64,000 nucleotides of DNA from Ureibacillus thermophilus (GCF_004331915.1 NZ_CP036528.1:1544415-1608414); one strand, 5' to 3'; counted from the first letter of the stretch, positions 1 through 8,592 are shown. The notes: generated by a model from the letters alone, not told the origin. Numbers and translations are program-made.

Positions 1-6
1 AATCCA

Positions 7-645
7 TCACTTCACAAGCCCGTTTTGAAAGGCATAAACAACGGCTTGAGTGCGGTCTTGCACTTCCAATTTGGAAAGGATGTTGCTGACATGGGTTTTC
101 ACCGTTTTCAATGCAATAAAGAGTTCATCGGCAATTTCTTGATTGGATTTTCCTTTTGCAATAAGAAGCAGCACTTCCATTTCCCGCTCAGTCAATTGTT
201 CATGAAGAGGGGGGGCTCCCGTATTGCGCATCCGATGAATCATTTTCGATGTGACTTCAGGCTCCAATACCGACTCGCCTTGAACCGTTTTTCGAATCGC
301 ATCGGCAATTTGTTTGGCATTGGACGTTTTTAAAATATAGCTGATGGCTCCCGCTTTCAATGCAGGATAAACTTTATCATCATCAAGGAAACTTGTCACC
401 ATCATAATTTTGGCTTCTGGCCAGCTTTTTAAAATTTCCCTTGTTGCTTCAGCCCCGTTCATGACCGGCATAACATTATCCATTAAAATAATATCAATAT
501 TTGGCTTTAACTGAATCACTTTTTCGACTGCTTCTTTTCCATTTGCAGCTTCTCCCACTACGGTCATATCCGGTTGAGCAGAGAGGTAAGTGGAGACGCC
601 AATGCGAACCATTTCGTGATCATCGGCAATGAACACTTTAATCAT
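7..645 (-). CDS. liaR: LiaR/VraR-type response regulator
   Basis: This is a NarL-family response regulator of the Lia cell-envelope stress system. The receiver domain (about residues 1-120) has the acidic pair after IADD, the phosphoacceptor Asp in ILMDN near residue 56 and the conserved Lys in YILKT near 106. A LuxR-type HTH ([15 protein letters not shown], then [11 protein letters not shown]) fills the C terminus. I start at the ATG eight bases after a GGGAGG; an in-frame GTG three codons upstream overlaps that ribosome site. It slightly overlaps or abuts liaS and is last in a liaI-H-F-S-R operon. By family knowledge it is phosphorylated by LiaS and activates the liaI promoter. Confidence 0.93.
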   Translation of the reverse strand: MIKVFIADDHEMVRIGVSTYLSAQPDMTVVGEAANGKEAVEKVIQLKPNIDIILMDNVMPVMNGAEATREILKSWPEAKIMMVTSFLDDDKVYPALKAGAISYILKTSNAKQIADAIRKTVQGESVLEPEVTSKMIHRMRNTGAPPLHEQLTEREMEVLLLIAKGKSNQEIADELFIALKTVKTHVSNILSKLEVQDRTQAVVYAFQNGLVK

Positions 646-1702
646 TAGACGCACCTCCCGTTTCCTGTACTTCTTCCTCTGAAGATTTTTCTTCCTCCTT
701 CAAAGGCACTTTTACTTCAACAATCGTTCCTTCGCCTGGAACGGAGACGATTTTATAGTTCGCTCCGATTTCCACAGCCCGTTCAGCAATATTTTTTAAA
801 CCGTATGAAGTGGAGTTTTTCTCTTCATTCATATCAAATCCGCGGCCGTTGTCTTGAATTCTTAAAATCGCCAAATGGTGTCTTTTAACGAGCAACATTT
901 CCACTTCCGTTGCCTTTGCATGGCGCAGAGTATTTGATAATGCTTCTTGGGCAATGCGGAATAAATGGTCTTCCTGTGCTCTGGAAAGTTGAATTTCTTC
1001 AATTTGAAATTCAATTTCAAAATTGACCTTCTGTTTTAATTCAAATATTAAATCTTTCAACCCTTGGGCGAGGGTATTATTGTTTAAGGCAATTGGACGA
1101 AGATGCAATAGCAAAGCCCGCATTTCCAATTGAGCTTGCTGCACCAATTTCTCAATTTGCTGCAATATTTGTTTGGCGTTTTCTGGCGGTGTATCCATTT
1201 CGGTGATGGAAGAAAGGAGCATCGATGCGGCAAATAGCTGTTGAGAAACGGAGTCGTGAAGCTCTCTTGCAAGTCTTTGTCTTTCTGCAATAATTCGCTC
1301 TTGTATAATTTTGTCGTTGGCTTCCGCTTTTTCATTGGATAGCCGCTGCAAACTTTTTCGCTGTGTGTCGATTAATTCATTGGCTTCTTTTAATGCTTTT
1401 CGAAGAGGGAAGGATACATTGCTTTTTACTGTAAGCTCCGGCTCTGCCAATTGTTTCACATATTTGAATGTAATGAATTCCTTCGATTTTTCCGAAATCA
1501 TCCACCATAAACTTATAACAAAACTGATGAGGAACACACTGCAAAGAATGATGGCACCAAGCGGCATGTCATTATATGTGTTTTCCCATAAAGGGCTCCA
1601 CTCTGCAGCATTTGGAACATCATATAATAAATAGAAAACCCCGAAAAACATGCTTATTAATATGATAGAGATCGCAAGGGTGCGGAATAAAAGTGATATC
1701 AT
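638..1702 (-). CDS. liaS: LiaS/VraS-type sensor histidine kinase
   Basis: Membrane histidine kinase with two N-terminal transmembrane segments (about residues 4-27 and 48-68) and a very short extracytoplasmic loop, typical of intramembrane-sensing kinases. The HisKA_3 box ([16 protein letters not shown]) places the phospho-His near residue 149. The ATPase domain has an N box ([10 protein letters not shown], about 253-262) and DNGRGFD (about 284-290). The start is the ATG preceded by GGAGGTGATTCGAAA; it overlaps the liaF stop as ATGA, implying translational coupling. In the known system LiaF holds this kinase inactive until the envelope is damaged by cell-wall antibiotics. Confidence 0.93.
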   Translation of the reverse strand: MISLLFRTLAISIILISMFFGVFYLLYDVPNAAEWSPLWENTYNDMPLGAIILCSVFLISFVISLWWMISEKSKEFITFKYVKQLAEPELTVKSNVSFPLRKALKEANELIDTQRKSLQRLSNEKAEANDKIIQERIIAERQRLARELHDSVSQQLFAASMLLSSITEMDTPPENAKQILQQIEKLVQQAQLEMRALLLHLRPIALNNNTLAQGLKDLIFELKQKVNFEIEFQIEEIQLSRAQEDHLFRIAQEALSNTLRHAKATEVEMLLVKRHHLAILRIQDNGRGFDMNEEKNSTSYGLKNIAERAVEIGANYKIVSVPGEGTIVEVKVPLKEEEKSSEEEVQETGGASND

Positions 1703-2385
1703 TTTCGAATCACCTCCACATCCCCGAGCCATGTGGCGACATGAATGACCAATTTTCTTTTAGAGTTTACAGGATTGCCGTCTTCAAAAGTTATTCGCTC
1801 ATTCCATAACCGCTTTGGTGGATAATCCAATAATTTGGCTTCTCCAATCAGAGTGGAATATTGAAGTTTGAATGGGATTTCATAAGGCAAGATGATGGTG
1901 ACTTTCCCAATTCCTTGGCGAATGGTGATGACCGAAGTGCCGGAGGGTAAAATCGTTTCTGTTGCATCAATAGTGTAATCCCCAAGAAAATTTTGAATTA
2001 GAATATCTTGCCATTTATAATGTTCCATCGGCGGCATAGAAGAGGGAAGCAGCAAATCGTTTTTTTGAATCATTCCCTGTTCAAAGTGTTCCCCTTGAAT
2101 GGCCGTTTCTTTATGTTGATTCGTTGCATTTTTATACAAAATATAAATCAATATACAGACGATGAATAAACGTAAACTCCAAATCGTTAATAGGGCGATG
2201 AAGAAAAATAAAGCGCCGATCCAAAAATAGATTTTTTTCCCTTTAGAGAAACTTCGGTAAAGGAAGAATGCCCCAAGTATTAAAAAGAAGGCACCACCAT
2301 TATTAAAGAAGGTTAACTCAACAAAGAAAATCAGCAGCATGATGAGAATCCCCGTTGTTAACTGTTTCGTCGTAAAATTGTTCAA
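1699..2385 (-). CDS. liaF: LiaF, membrane inhibitor of LiaRS
   Basis: A 228-residue protein with about four hydrophobic segments in the first 90 residues, followed by a soluble LiaF-like C-terminal domain (SGTSVITIRQGIGKVTIILPYEIPF, split here as an example of its beta-rich repeats). The family negatively regulates the LiaRS two-component system at the membrane. The gene is preceded by AGGAGGGACC and its stop codon overlaps the liaS start. No liaG lies between liaH and liaF, unlike B. subtilis liaIHGFSR. Assignment rests on domain character plus operon position. Confidence 0.9.
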   Translation of the reverse strand: MNNFTTKQLTTGILIMLLIFFVELTFFNNGGAFFLILGAFFLYRSFSKGKKIYFWIGALFFFIALLTIWSLRLFIVCILIYILYKNATNQHKETAIQGEHFEQGMIQKNDLLLPSSMPPMEHYKWQDILIQNFLGDYTIDATETILPSGTSVITIRQGIGKVTIILPYEIPFKLQYSTLIGEAKLLDYPPKRLWNERITFEDGNPVNSKRKLVIHVATWLGDVEVIRK

Positions 2386-2422
2386 AGTGGTCCCTCCTTT
2401 TTAGACAAGTTCATAATAATAA

Positions 2423-2442
2423 AGAAGGGAATGCCCCCTTCT
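2423..2442 (-). terminator. weak hairpin between liaH and liaF
   Basis: Read on the minus strand, AGAAGGGG and TCCCTTCT form a short stem followed by a T-rich but imperfect tract (TTTATTATTATG). It would attenuate rather than stop transcription from liaIH into liaFSR. This fits the known pattern of very high liaIH and lower regulator expression, but function is inferred. Confidence 0.5.
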
Positions 2443-2459
2443 GCTTATGTTTCATTATA

Positions 2460-3095
2460 TCATGGTTCGATTGTTTCCTTCGAGGACGTATTTAATTGTT
2501 TTTGTTCAAGCAGCGCTAAACGCGTTTCCAATTGGGTATGTTCATAATTTTTTTCTATTTTGTTTGATAAATGATCGATGTAGGTTGATAGATTTTGAAA
2601 ATCCATATCGTTTGAATCAAATACGCGGTTCATTTTCACATTTGCCCGAACGACATTTTCTTTCCCCATTAATTGCAATTGTCGAACTTTCATATCTTCA
2701 ATTTTATGTTTCATCATTTCAAATTTTTGTTCTAATTGAATGATTTCATTGGCTGCCTGTTCTAAGCTTTCAGACAATATGTTTTGGCGGCTCTTGTAAA
2801 CCTCCACTTCTTGGGCTGCAAAGAGAATTAAGTCTTCTTCTCCGCTTGCTTTTGCCAACTCCAGCTGTTTTGTTCTTTTCTCCAGCATTTCTCCTGTGGC
2901 TTTTAATTTTTGTTCCAATTCTTCTTTTAATTTTCTTTGCCTTTCTAAAAGTTTCCCTGTTTGTTCCGTCATTTTTTCAGCTTCACGGATGTATTGATTC
3001 AACATAGCAATCGGGTTTTTTTCTTCCTTTTTATCAAAGAGGGCGTGCAAATCTGCTTCAAGCGTATAGCGGAATCGTTTCAATAAATCCATCAT
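2460..3095 (-). CDS. liaH: PspA/IM30-family protein LiaH
   Basis: A 211-residue almost entirely helical, coiled-coil protein starting MMDLLKRFRYTLEADLHALF and rich in E/K/Q heptads through about residue 180. This is the PspA/IM30 signature: large ring or rod oligomers that coat damaged membrane. In Bacillus LiaH is recruited to the membrane by LiaI. It lies immediately downstream of the liaI-like gene with no intergenic gap, consistent with co-transcription as the main target of LiaR. Confidence 0.92.
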   Translation of the reverse strand: MMDLLKRFRYTLEADLHALFDKKEEKNPIAMLNQYIREAEKMTEQTGKLLERQRKLKEELEQKLKATGEMLEKRTKQLELAKASGEEDLILFAAQEVEVYKSRQNILSESLEQAANEIIQLEQKFEMMKHKIEDMKVRQLQLMGKENVVRANVKMNRVFDSNDMDFQNLSTYIDHLSNKIEKNYEHTQLETRLALLEQKQLNTSSKETIEP

Positions 3096-3455
3096 TTAAA
3101 ATCTCTCCTTATTTTGAATTTTGGACCATTCATTTTCAAAATTTGTAAATGGATCATCTTCTTCCTTTGTTGAAAAAGAAACATCTTCATCCTTCCATTT
3201 TTTGTAGATGACATATAAGAGGATGATTGCAGCAAGTCCAACGAGTGCTGGGATATTGGACGCTGCCATCATAATGCCAAGCATGCCAACGAAAATCCAT
3301 AGCACTTTGCTTACAATGGAATTGCTTTTTACATAATAGTGCATTCCGAGGAAGATGAATAAAAGTGCAAAGGCAAGCCCCATTAATGGCCCTAAAGTTG
3401 CAAGGACGATGCCAACTAAAAGGATGGCAAGTAGCAGTAAAAGTAATTTTTTCAT
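3096..3455 (-). CDS. liaI: LiaI-like small membrane protein
   Basis: About 119 residues with three or four hydrophobic segments in the first 85 residues and a charged, acidic C-terminal tail (KKWKDEDVSFSTKEEDD). I prefer the second of two closely spaced ATG codons because AAGGAG then lies seven bases upstream. LiaI is the membrane anchor for LiaH in B. subtilis. Sequence identity is not strong enough by eye to prove orthology, so the symbol rests on position directly upstream of liaH and on topology. Confidence 0.8.
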   Translation of the reverse strand: MKKLLLLLLAILLVGIVLATLGPLMGLAFALLFIFLGMHYYVKSNSIVSKVLWIFVGMLGIMMAASNIPALVGLAAIILLYVIYKKWKDEDVSFSTKEEDDPFTNFENEWSKIQNKERF

Positions 3456-3542
3456 TTTCATTCTCCTTTCGTCTTTGTACGCTCATCTTACAATCCAATA
3501 GAATTTTTCAAAACGACCTGGAATTGTATTTTCTACTAAGTC

Positions 3543-3564
3543 TTGAGACCGAGAGAGGTTTCAA
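3543..3564 (-). promoter_or_regulatory. inverted repeat upstream of liaI, candidate LiaR site
   Basis: TTGAGACC (3543-3550), a 6-nt spacer and GGTTTCAA (3557-3564) form an 8-bp inverted repeat with one mismatch. On the minus strand a TACAAT -10-like element (with no recognisable -35) follows 20-odd bases downstream, so the repeat sits where a response-regulator site would replace the -35. That it is the LiaR operator is inference. Confidence 0.55.
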
Positions 3565-3636
3565 TCTATTGGCTAAGGGAAAAAATTAGTAGATAAACCG
3601 CTTGGAAATGTTGAAACGAAAGTATTTTCATCGGAT

Positions 3637-3700
3637 TTTGACAAAAAAAATTCTATCTCAAGGACAAGTTTTGACAAAAAATTCGAAATCTTTCTATTAT
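3637..3700 (+). promoter_or_regulatory. sirA promoter with two Spo0A boxes
   Basis: Two copies of TTTGACAAA (3637-3645 and 3670-3678), the complement of the Spo0A box TTTGTCAAA, are spaced 33 bp apart, about three helical turns. The second covers a -35 TTGACA (3671-3676), followed after 18 bp by TATTAT (3695-3700). B. subtilis sirA is activated by Spo0A~P, so direct control here is likely. Confidence 0.75.
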
Positions 3701-3727
3701 AATGAAGACAGAAGGGAGGACAAGTAC

Positions 3728-4156
3728 ATGCGAGTATATTCAATATTTAATATAAAAAAACAATATCAGTCATTTGTTTTTGGAAGGGAAAGAATGCTGC
3801 TAGAGATGGTGGCAAAAATAGATGACCAAAAAGAGTCCTCTGCCAAAAAACAATTAAGTTATATATGTGAACCAATGGAAGGGAAAGTTGAGGGGAAAAT
3901 ATACGAACATCTACAAAAATGTTTTCCTGATATGCACTGGATCGGTGATTATTTAGGATTTGAACATAAATTAAAAGGGCGTATTAAAATCAAAGTATAT
4001 GAGTATTATATTGAAGCGATTTGTGAAGGCTCTCGCATGTTGGATTTAGATTTGTTCCAATGCTTGAGCCAAATGAATGATTCATTTCTTGCGTTTAATA
4101 AAGAAGAATACGAATGTGGTTGGTTAAAGCCGGTGAAATATGCGTCGTATCGTTGA
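3728..4156 (+). CDS. sirA: sporulation inhibitor of replication SirA
   Basis: About 142 residues starting MRVYSIFNIKKQYQSFVFGR, with the family landmarks YICEPM in the middle and GWLKPVK near the C terminus, matching the SirA (YneE) pattern as I recall it. SirA binds DnaA at sporulation onset and blocks new replication rounds. The chosen ATG follows GGGAGGACAAGTAC; a longer reading frame upstream has no ribosome site and would overlap the promoter. It has its own Spo0A-box promoter and ends at a strong terminator. Confidence 0.88.
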   Translation: MRVYSIFNIKKQYQSFVFGRERMLLEMVAKIDDQKESSAKKQLSYICEPMEGKVEGKIYEHLQKCFPDMHWIGDYLGFEHKLKGRIKIKVYEYYIEAICEGSRMLDLDLFQCLSQMNDSFLAFNKEEYECGWLKPVKYASYR

Positions 4157-4162
4157 AAACTG

Positions 4163-4198
4163 AAAACCCTGTTGTCGCTTAAGGACAACAGGGTTTTT
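4163..4198 (+). terminator. sirA rho-independent terminator
   Basis: AAAACCCTGTTGTC (4163-4176) and GACAACAGGGTTTT (4184-4197) form a perfect 14-bp stem with a 7-nt loop and a T run. The A tract on the other side could let it act in both directions, towards phaP. Confidence 0.92.
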
Positions 4199-4265
4199 GG
4201 GGATATATGGGGATCATATATATAAGGGGATATGTTAACTAAGATTAGGGTTTCGCAAAACGGAA

Positions 4266-4760
4266 TCAATCAGCCACCGCTAACAGTTTTTTATGAGTTT
4301 CTTTTAGTTGGCTAGCGATTTCTTCAATCTTGCTGATTGTTTCTATGCGTTCTTGTTTTTGTTGTTCAATGGCTTGTTGAAGGGTGATCTCGATTTGTTT
4401 TTGAGCATTGGCAAATAAATCAAGCAGCGCATTGTTTGGTTTCCAAGCCAGGTTTTGTGCTTTTTCTGTAATTTCTTGAACGCTTTCAAGCCATTTGGAT
4501 ATTTCAATGAATTGGCCTTCTTTGCCCAAATTTTGTAAGCTGTTTTCAAGTCTTTCTTGCCATTCTTTTGAAGCTTTTTTTGCTTCTTCTTCAATTGCAT
4601 TGAGTGCACTTACGGAAGACTCAATGAATTCTTTTTGGACATTAAATGCTTGAAGTGCTCTTTTTTCGAAATCTTCTTGTACTTTTTCGATGGTTTTTAA
4701 GCTATTAATCCAGCTATCCCATACTAAATCTACACCTTTTGCAATTTGCTCTTTTGCCAT
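4266..4760 (-). CDS. phaP: PHA granule phasin PhaP
   Basis: A 164-residue acidic, wholly helical protein (MAKEQIAKGVDLVWDSWINS at the start) rich in Q, E and K with no membrane segment. This matches Bacillus-type phasins, which coat polyhydroxyalkanoate granules. It is the last gene of a leftward phaQ-phaP pair and is divergent from phaRBC, the same order as in Bacillus megaterium. A good ribosome site (GGAGGAAAT) precedes the ATG. Confidence 0.9.
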   Translation of the reverse strand: MAKEQIAKGVDLVWDSWINSLKTIEKVQEDFEKRALQAFNVQKEFIESSVSALNAIEEEAKKASKEWQERLENSLQNLGKEGQFIEISKWLESVQEITEKAQNLAWKPNNALLDLFANAQKQIEITLQQAIEQQKQERIETISKIEEIASQLKETHKKLLAVAD

Positions 4761-4808
4761 TGGTTGATTTCCTCCTTTAATTGAACAAAAAATTTAAATT
4801 TATAATGA

Positions 4809-4826
4809 ATGCATTGGGCAATGCAT
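4809..4826. promoter_or_regulatory. palindrome between phaQ and phaP
   Basis: ATGCATTG (4809-4816), GG, CAATGCAT (4819-4826) is a perfect 8-bp inverted repeat in the 84-bp gap upstream of phaP. It could be an operator for a separate phaP promoter or an RNA hairpin; the sequence differs from the phaQ operator. Confidence 0.45.
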
Positions 4827-4844
4827 ACATCCAAAATGAGGAAG

Positions 4845-5363
4845 TTATTCTTTTGACTTTGATTGTTTTGTTTTGCGAGTGGATTTAGACTTTGATGTGG
4901 CTGCTTGAGATTTTGCTTTAGATGAGGCTGAGTTTGTTCGTGTAGATGCTGATTTAGGAGCTGCTTCGTCTTTTTGCTTCGAATTGGTCGTATTTGCTGA
5001 AAAGAATGGATTATATAAATTGAAAAATTGATTTAACAGTTTTTGATATTCACTTAATGAATGGGCCCACATATCCAAATATTTTTCTCCAGCTTCTGTG
5101 ATGGAGTAAATGCGTTTTGCAGGGCCACCAGAACTTGTATCCCAAACAGAAGTCACTAAATTTTCTTTTTCCAATTGTCTGAGAAGGCGATAAAAATTTC
5201 CGTGATCTAAAGATTCAATACCGAATTTCGTCAGTTTTTCCATTAGTTCATATCCATGAGTATGAAATTCCCTTAGATGCAGCAGCATGAGGGGAATTAA
5301 AAAATTTTTCGGAGCACCGATGCTTGGACTTGTCGGCTTCTTTTTTTCCTCTTTTGATACCAA
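4845..5363 (-). CDS. phaQ: PhaQ, PadR-family PHB-responsive repressor
   Basis: A 172-residue PadR-type winged-helix regulator (about residues 20-110: NFLIPLMLLHLREFHTHGYE then GNFYRLLRQLEKENLV), followed by a low-complexity Ser/Lys/Thr-rich tail from about residue 135. Bacillus PhaQ represses the phaQP unit and releases DNA on sensing polyhydroxybutyrate. The gene starts about 30 bp from a near-perfect palindrome overlapping its own -10, supporting autorepression. Confidence 0.9.
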   Translation of the reverse strand: MVSKEEKKKPTSPSIGAPKNFLIPLMLLHLREFHTHGYELMEKLTKFGIESLDHGNFYRLLRQLEKENLVTSVWDTSSGGPAKRIYSITEAGEKYLDMWAHSLSEYQKLLNQFFNLYNPFFSANTTNSKQKDEAAPKSASTRTNSASSKAKSQAATSKSKSTRKTKQSKSKE

Positions 5364-5393
5364 TATGTTTACACCGCCTTTTGCTATTACTTA

Positions 5394-5412
5394 TATATGT
5401 AATTTACATATA
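5394..5412 (-). promoter_or_regulatory. phaQ operator (ATGT/ACAT palindrome)
   Basis: TATATGTAA (5394-5402), T, TTACATATA (5404-5412) is a perfect 9-bp inverted repeat containing the ATGT...ACAT core typical of PadR operators. On the minus strand TTGACA (5424-5429) and TAAATT (5401-5406) with 17-bp spacing make a promoter whose -10 lies inside the palindrome, so repressor binding would block phaQP transcription. Confidence 0.75.
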
Positions 5413-5505
5413 TGTGTAGAACTTGTCAATTGTTTTGTTAGAATTTTTTTAAAATTTTATCCAAAAATTTCATTAATTTGAAAACTGCTCATAATGAATA
5501 AAAAA

Positions 5506-5534
5506 TTGGCATAAATAATATATTGAAATATGCT
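5506..5534 (+). promoter_or_regulatory. putative phaRBC promoter
   Basis: TTGGCA (5506-5511), a 17-bp spacer and TATGCT (5529-5534) lie 41 bp upstream of the phaR start codon, with a GAGGAG ribosome site in between. Confidence 0.55.
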
Positions 5535-5574
5535 GCTTTTTAGATTGAAAGATTAGTAGAGGAGATGATTCTCA

Positions 5575-6027
5575 TTGGTCCAATCATCCTTTGACGTTTT
5601 TACCCTTTGGAAAGAAATTTATAACAAAACTGAAAACATTTGGAACAATACACTGCAAGAAACCCTTGAGAAAAAAATTTTTGCTGAAAGTTTAGGACAA
5701 ATTCAAAGCCAATATGTGCAATATCAAGAATTGGTCAACAAATTGACAGAGAGCTACTTAAAGCAAGCGAATCTTCCTACCCGCGATGAAATTGCCAATG
5801 TCGCCTCTTTAATCATCAATGTAGACTCTAAAATTGATCAGCTGGAAGACGAGTTTGATGCCCAGCGCGATCGGATTATAAAGGAAATTGAAAACTTAAG
5901 AAAATCTGTTTCTTCTTTAGAAAAGAAATTGGACAAAGTGATTGAATTACTAAACCAAACATTGGAAGCGGCTGAAGAATCAAAGACTTCCATAGCGGCT
6001 GCAGGGAATAAAACAGTTTCAAAATAA
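5575..6027 (+). CDS. phaR: class IV PHA synthase subunit PhaR
   Basis: A 150-residue helical protein with a long coiled-coil (about residues 75-130, SKIDQLEDEFDAQRDRI onward). It is the small subunit that activates PhaC in class IV PHA synthases of Bacillus. It starts with TTG, ten bases after GAGGAG; the nearby ATG is in another frame. It is followed by phaB (45-bp gap) and phaC, giving the standard phaRBC operon. Confidence 0.9.
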   Translation: MVQSSFDVFTLWKEIYNKTENIWNNTLQETLEKKIFAESLGQIQSQYVQYQELVNKLTESYLKQANLPTRDEIANVASLIINVDSKIDQLEDEFDAQRDRIIKEIENLRKSVSSLEKKLDKVIELLNQTLEAAEESKTSIAAAGNKTVSK

Positions 6028-6072
6028 TGTTTATAAAAATACTAAAATAATTGAAGAAAGGAAGACTGTTTT

Positions 6073-6852
6073 ATGACAACTACAGTATTTGAAGTGGGAA
6101 AAGTAAATGCGTTAAAACCATTGGAAGGAAAGGTGGCCATTGTGACGGGGGCATCCCGAGGCATCGGGGCGGAAATTGCAAAAGTGTTGGCGAGAAATGG
6201 TGCAACCGTTGTTGGCACTTATCATAATAGTCCAAAGCATATACAAGATGTGGCCAAAACCATTGAGGAAGAAGGAGGAAAATTCCATGCGCTCCATGTG
6301 GATGTATCGGTTTACGAAGATGCAGAGAGATTGGCATTAGAAGTGATTGAAAACTTCGGCAAAATTGATATTTTAATCAACAATGCAGGCATTACAAAAG
6401 ACCGCACCTTTAGAAAAATGACAAAAGAAGAATGGGATACAGTTATTAACGTTAATTTAAATGGTGTGTTTAACACAACAAAAGCAGTGATTGAACATAT
6501 GTTGGCACAAAATTATGGGCGTATTGTAAGCATTAGTTCCATTGTTGGCCAAGCGGGCGCTTTTGGTCAAACCAATTATGCGGCAACGAAAGCAGGCATT
6601 TTAGGATTTACAAAGTCTCTCGCATTGGAAACAGCATCGAAAGGAATTACCGTAAATGCTGTGTGCCCAGGTTACATTGGCACAGAAATGGTAGCTGCGA
6701 TGCCGGAAGAAGTATTGAATAATATTGTTTCGAAAGTTCCAATGAAACGATTAGGGGAACCGGGCGAAGTAGCTCAAGCTGTATTGTATTTGATTCAGGC
6801 AGACTATGTAACAGGTCAAGTCATTGCGGTAAACGGCGGCCTCTATATGTAA
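6073..6852 (+). CDS. phaB: acetoacetyl-CoA reductase PhaB
   Basis: A 259-residue short-chain dehydrogenase. The nucleotide-binding TGASRGIG lies at 25-32, NNAG at 103-106, catalytic Ser near 154-156, and the YAATK motif gives Tyr169 and Lys173. PhaB reduces acetoacetyl-CoA to (R)-3-hydroxybutyryl-CoA, normally with NADPH, providing the monomer for PhaRC. FabG-type proteins share this fold; the setting between phaR and phaC decides the call. Confidence 0.93.
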   Translation: MTTTVFEVGKVNALKPLEGKVAIVTGASRGIGAEIAKVLARNGATVVGTYHNSPKHIQDVAKTIEEEGGKFHALHVDVSVYEDAERLALEVIENFGKIDILINNAGITKDRTFRKMTKEEWDTVINVNLNGVFNTTKAVIEHMLAQNYGRIVSISSIVGQAGAFGQTNYAATKAGILGFTKSLALETASKGITVNAVCPGYIGTEMVAAMPEEVLNNIVSKVPMKRLGEPGEVAQAVLYLIQADYVTGQVIAVNGGLYM

Positions 6853-6870
6853 TTTTTTAGGAGGGATTTT

Positions 6871-7956
6871 GTGGTTACTCTTGATGCAACACCAATTAAA
6901 GATTGGATTGAAAGTTTGCCAAAAAACGATACCATTGAAAAGCTGAAACGCTTAAACGAAGTATTATTTACGGATCCGGATCCGCAAGTGGGCCAAACGC
7001 CAAAAGAAGTAATTTGGACGAAAAATAAAGCCAAACTTTACCGTTATCGACCGTATAAAGAAAAAACGAATAAAGTGCCTATTTTAATGATTTATGCACT
7101 GATTAATAAACCTTATATTTTAGATTTATATCCTGGAAATAGTTTCATCGAATATTTAACAGACCGCGGACATGATGTGTATCTCTTGGATTGGGGGACG
7201 GCAGGTTTTGAAGACCGCCATATGAAATTGGAAGATTATATTGTTGATTATATTCCACGGGCAGCAAGAAAAGTGCTGAAACATTCCGGCGCTAAAGAAA
7301 TCACGATGTTTGGATACTGCATGGGCGGAACGATGACGGCTATCTTTACAGCCCTTTATCAAAAAAAGCTGCCAATCCGAAATCTAATTTTGCTGACAAG
7401 TCCAATCGATTTCCAAGATGCCGGCCTTTATACTAATTGGCTGGATAAACGTTACTTCAAATTAGATCATATTGTTGAGACATTCGGAAATGTGCCTTTT
7501 GAATTCATTGATTTTGGCAATAAATTATTAAATCCACTTTCAAATACTGTAGGTGTCTATGTCAATATCGCATCAAATGTTGACAATGAAGAAAAAATTC
7601 TTAATTGGAAGCTGATGCAAAAGTGGTTGAACGATGGTGTGCCTTTCCCTGGTGAGGCATATCGCCAATGGATACGTGATTTTTACCAAGAAAATAAATT
7701 GATAAACGATGAATTAGAAATCCGCGGCGAGCGTGTATTGTTGTCAAACATTACGGCAAATTTATTAAATATTGTGGCAACCCGCGACAATATTGTATTG
7801 CCGCAGCAAATAAAACCATTAAATGAGAAAGTCTCCAGCAAAAACAAAACCTTGCACATAGTGAGTGCCGGACATGTTTCAGTCATCACCGGCAAGCGAG
7901 CAGTGGCTGAACAATATCCTTATATAGAACAATGGATTTCTGATAATTCTAAATAA
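6871..7956 (+). CDS. phaC: class IV PHA synthase subunit PhaC
   Basis: A 361-residue alpha/beta-hydrolase-fold polymerase. The lipase-like box GYCMGG places the nucleophile at Cys150; Asp306 (ATRDNIV) and His335 (SAGHVSV) complete the triad, and the conserved DWG motif is at 107-109. The length fits class IV, which pairs with PhaR. It polymerises (R)-3-hydroxyacyl-CoA at the granule surface. It starts at GTG after GGAGGG, 18 bp behind phaB. Confidence 0.95.
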   Translation: MVTLDATPIKDWIESLPKNDTIEKLKRLNEVLFTDPDPQVGQTPKEVIWTKNKAKLYRYRPYKEKTNKVPILMIYALINKPYILDLYPGNSFIEYLTDRGHDVYLLDWGTAGFEDRHMKLEDYIVDYIPRAARKVLKHSGAKEITMFGYCMGGTMTAIFTALYQKKLPIRNLILLTSPIDFQDAGLYTNWLDKRYFKLDHIVETFGNVPFEFIDFGNKLLNPLSNTVGVYVNIASNVDNEEKILNWKLMQKWLNDGVPFPGEAYRQWIRDFYQENKLINDELEIRGERVLLSNITANLLNIVATRDNIVLPQQIKPLNEKVSSKNKTLHIVSAGHVSVITGKRAVAEQYPYIEQWISDNSK

Positions 7957-8218
7957 ACCAAGTGAATGGATAATTTTAATTATGAATCCGAACAATATTT
8001 GAAACTCTTGAAGAGAGAATTTCAAATAAGTTCGGATTTTTTGCTTATTATTTGATTAAAATATCTTTCGCTTATGAAAAATTTTGGTTACAATACATAA
8101 GGTACGTATGGTGGTTTCGTTTAGAAATACAAGGGAAAAGCTAGAATCCATAGTATGAATAGTGTATAATCCAACGTGGAGAGTTTTCGCGGTATAAAAT
8201 GTGAAGGAGGTTATATTT

Positions 8219-8446
8219 TTGAGTACTTGGCTAGCAATATTATTAATTATTGTGGCACTAGTTGCTGGCGTGGCAATAGGATTTTACCTAGCTCGTCAAT
8301 CCATGATGAAATATTTGAAAGAAAATCCGCCAATCAATGAACAAATGATTCGTGTAATGATGGCACAAATGGGCCGAAAACCATCTGAAAAACAAGTTCG
8401 TCAAATGATGGCCCAATTAAATAAAATTCAAGAAAAACAAAAATAA
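8219..8446 (+). CDS. yneF: YneF-family small membrane protein
   Basis: A 75-residue UPF0154/YneF protein: one N-terminal transmembrane helix ([20 protein letters not shown]) then a conserved basic tail ([20 protein letters not shown] and [13 protein letters not shown]). I start at TTG, eight bases after AAGGAGG; an upstream GTG overlaps that site. Function is unknown. In B. subtilis this gene follows sirA directly, so its position here marks the far side of the PHA insertion. Confidence 0.9.
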   Translation: MSTWLAILLIIVALVAGVAIGFYLARQSMMKYLKENPPINEQMIRVMMAQMGRKPSEKQVRQMMAQLNKIQEKQK

Positions 8447-8450
8447 TCCT

Positions 8451-8502
8451 AAAAGGTTGTCCTGCATCGGAATTTATTCTGAAGGAGGATAACCTTTTTA
8501 TT
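8451..8502 (+). terminator. yneF terminator
   Basis: AAAGGTTGTCCT pairs with AGGATAACCTTT (one G-T pair) across a 25-nt loop and runs into TTTTTATTTTTT. Confidence 0.8.
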
Positions 8503-8592
8503 TTTTATTATGGAACCTGCATGTTTGCAATGAGCACGTCAAAATGCCAAACTTTATCGCCGATCGAAGAATTTTTCTCTTTCAGAAGAGAA

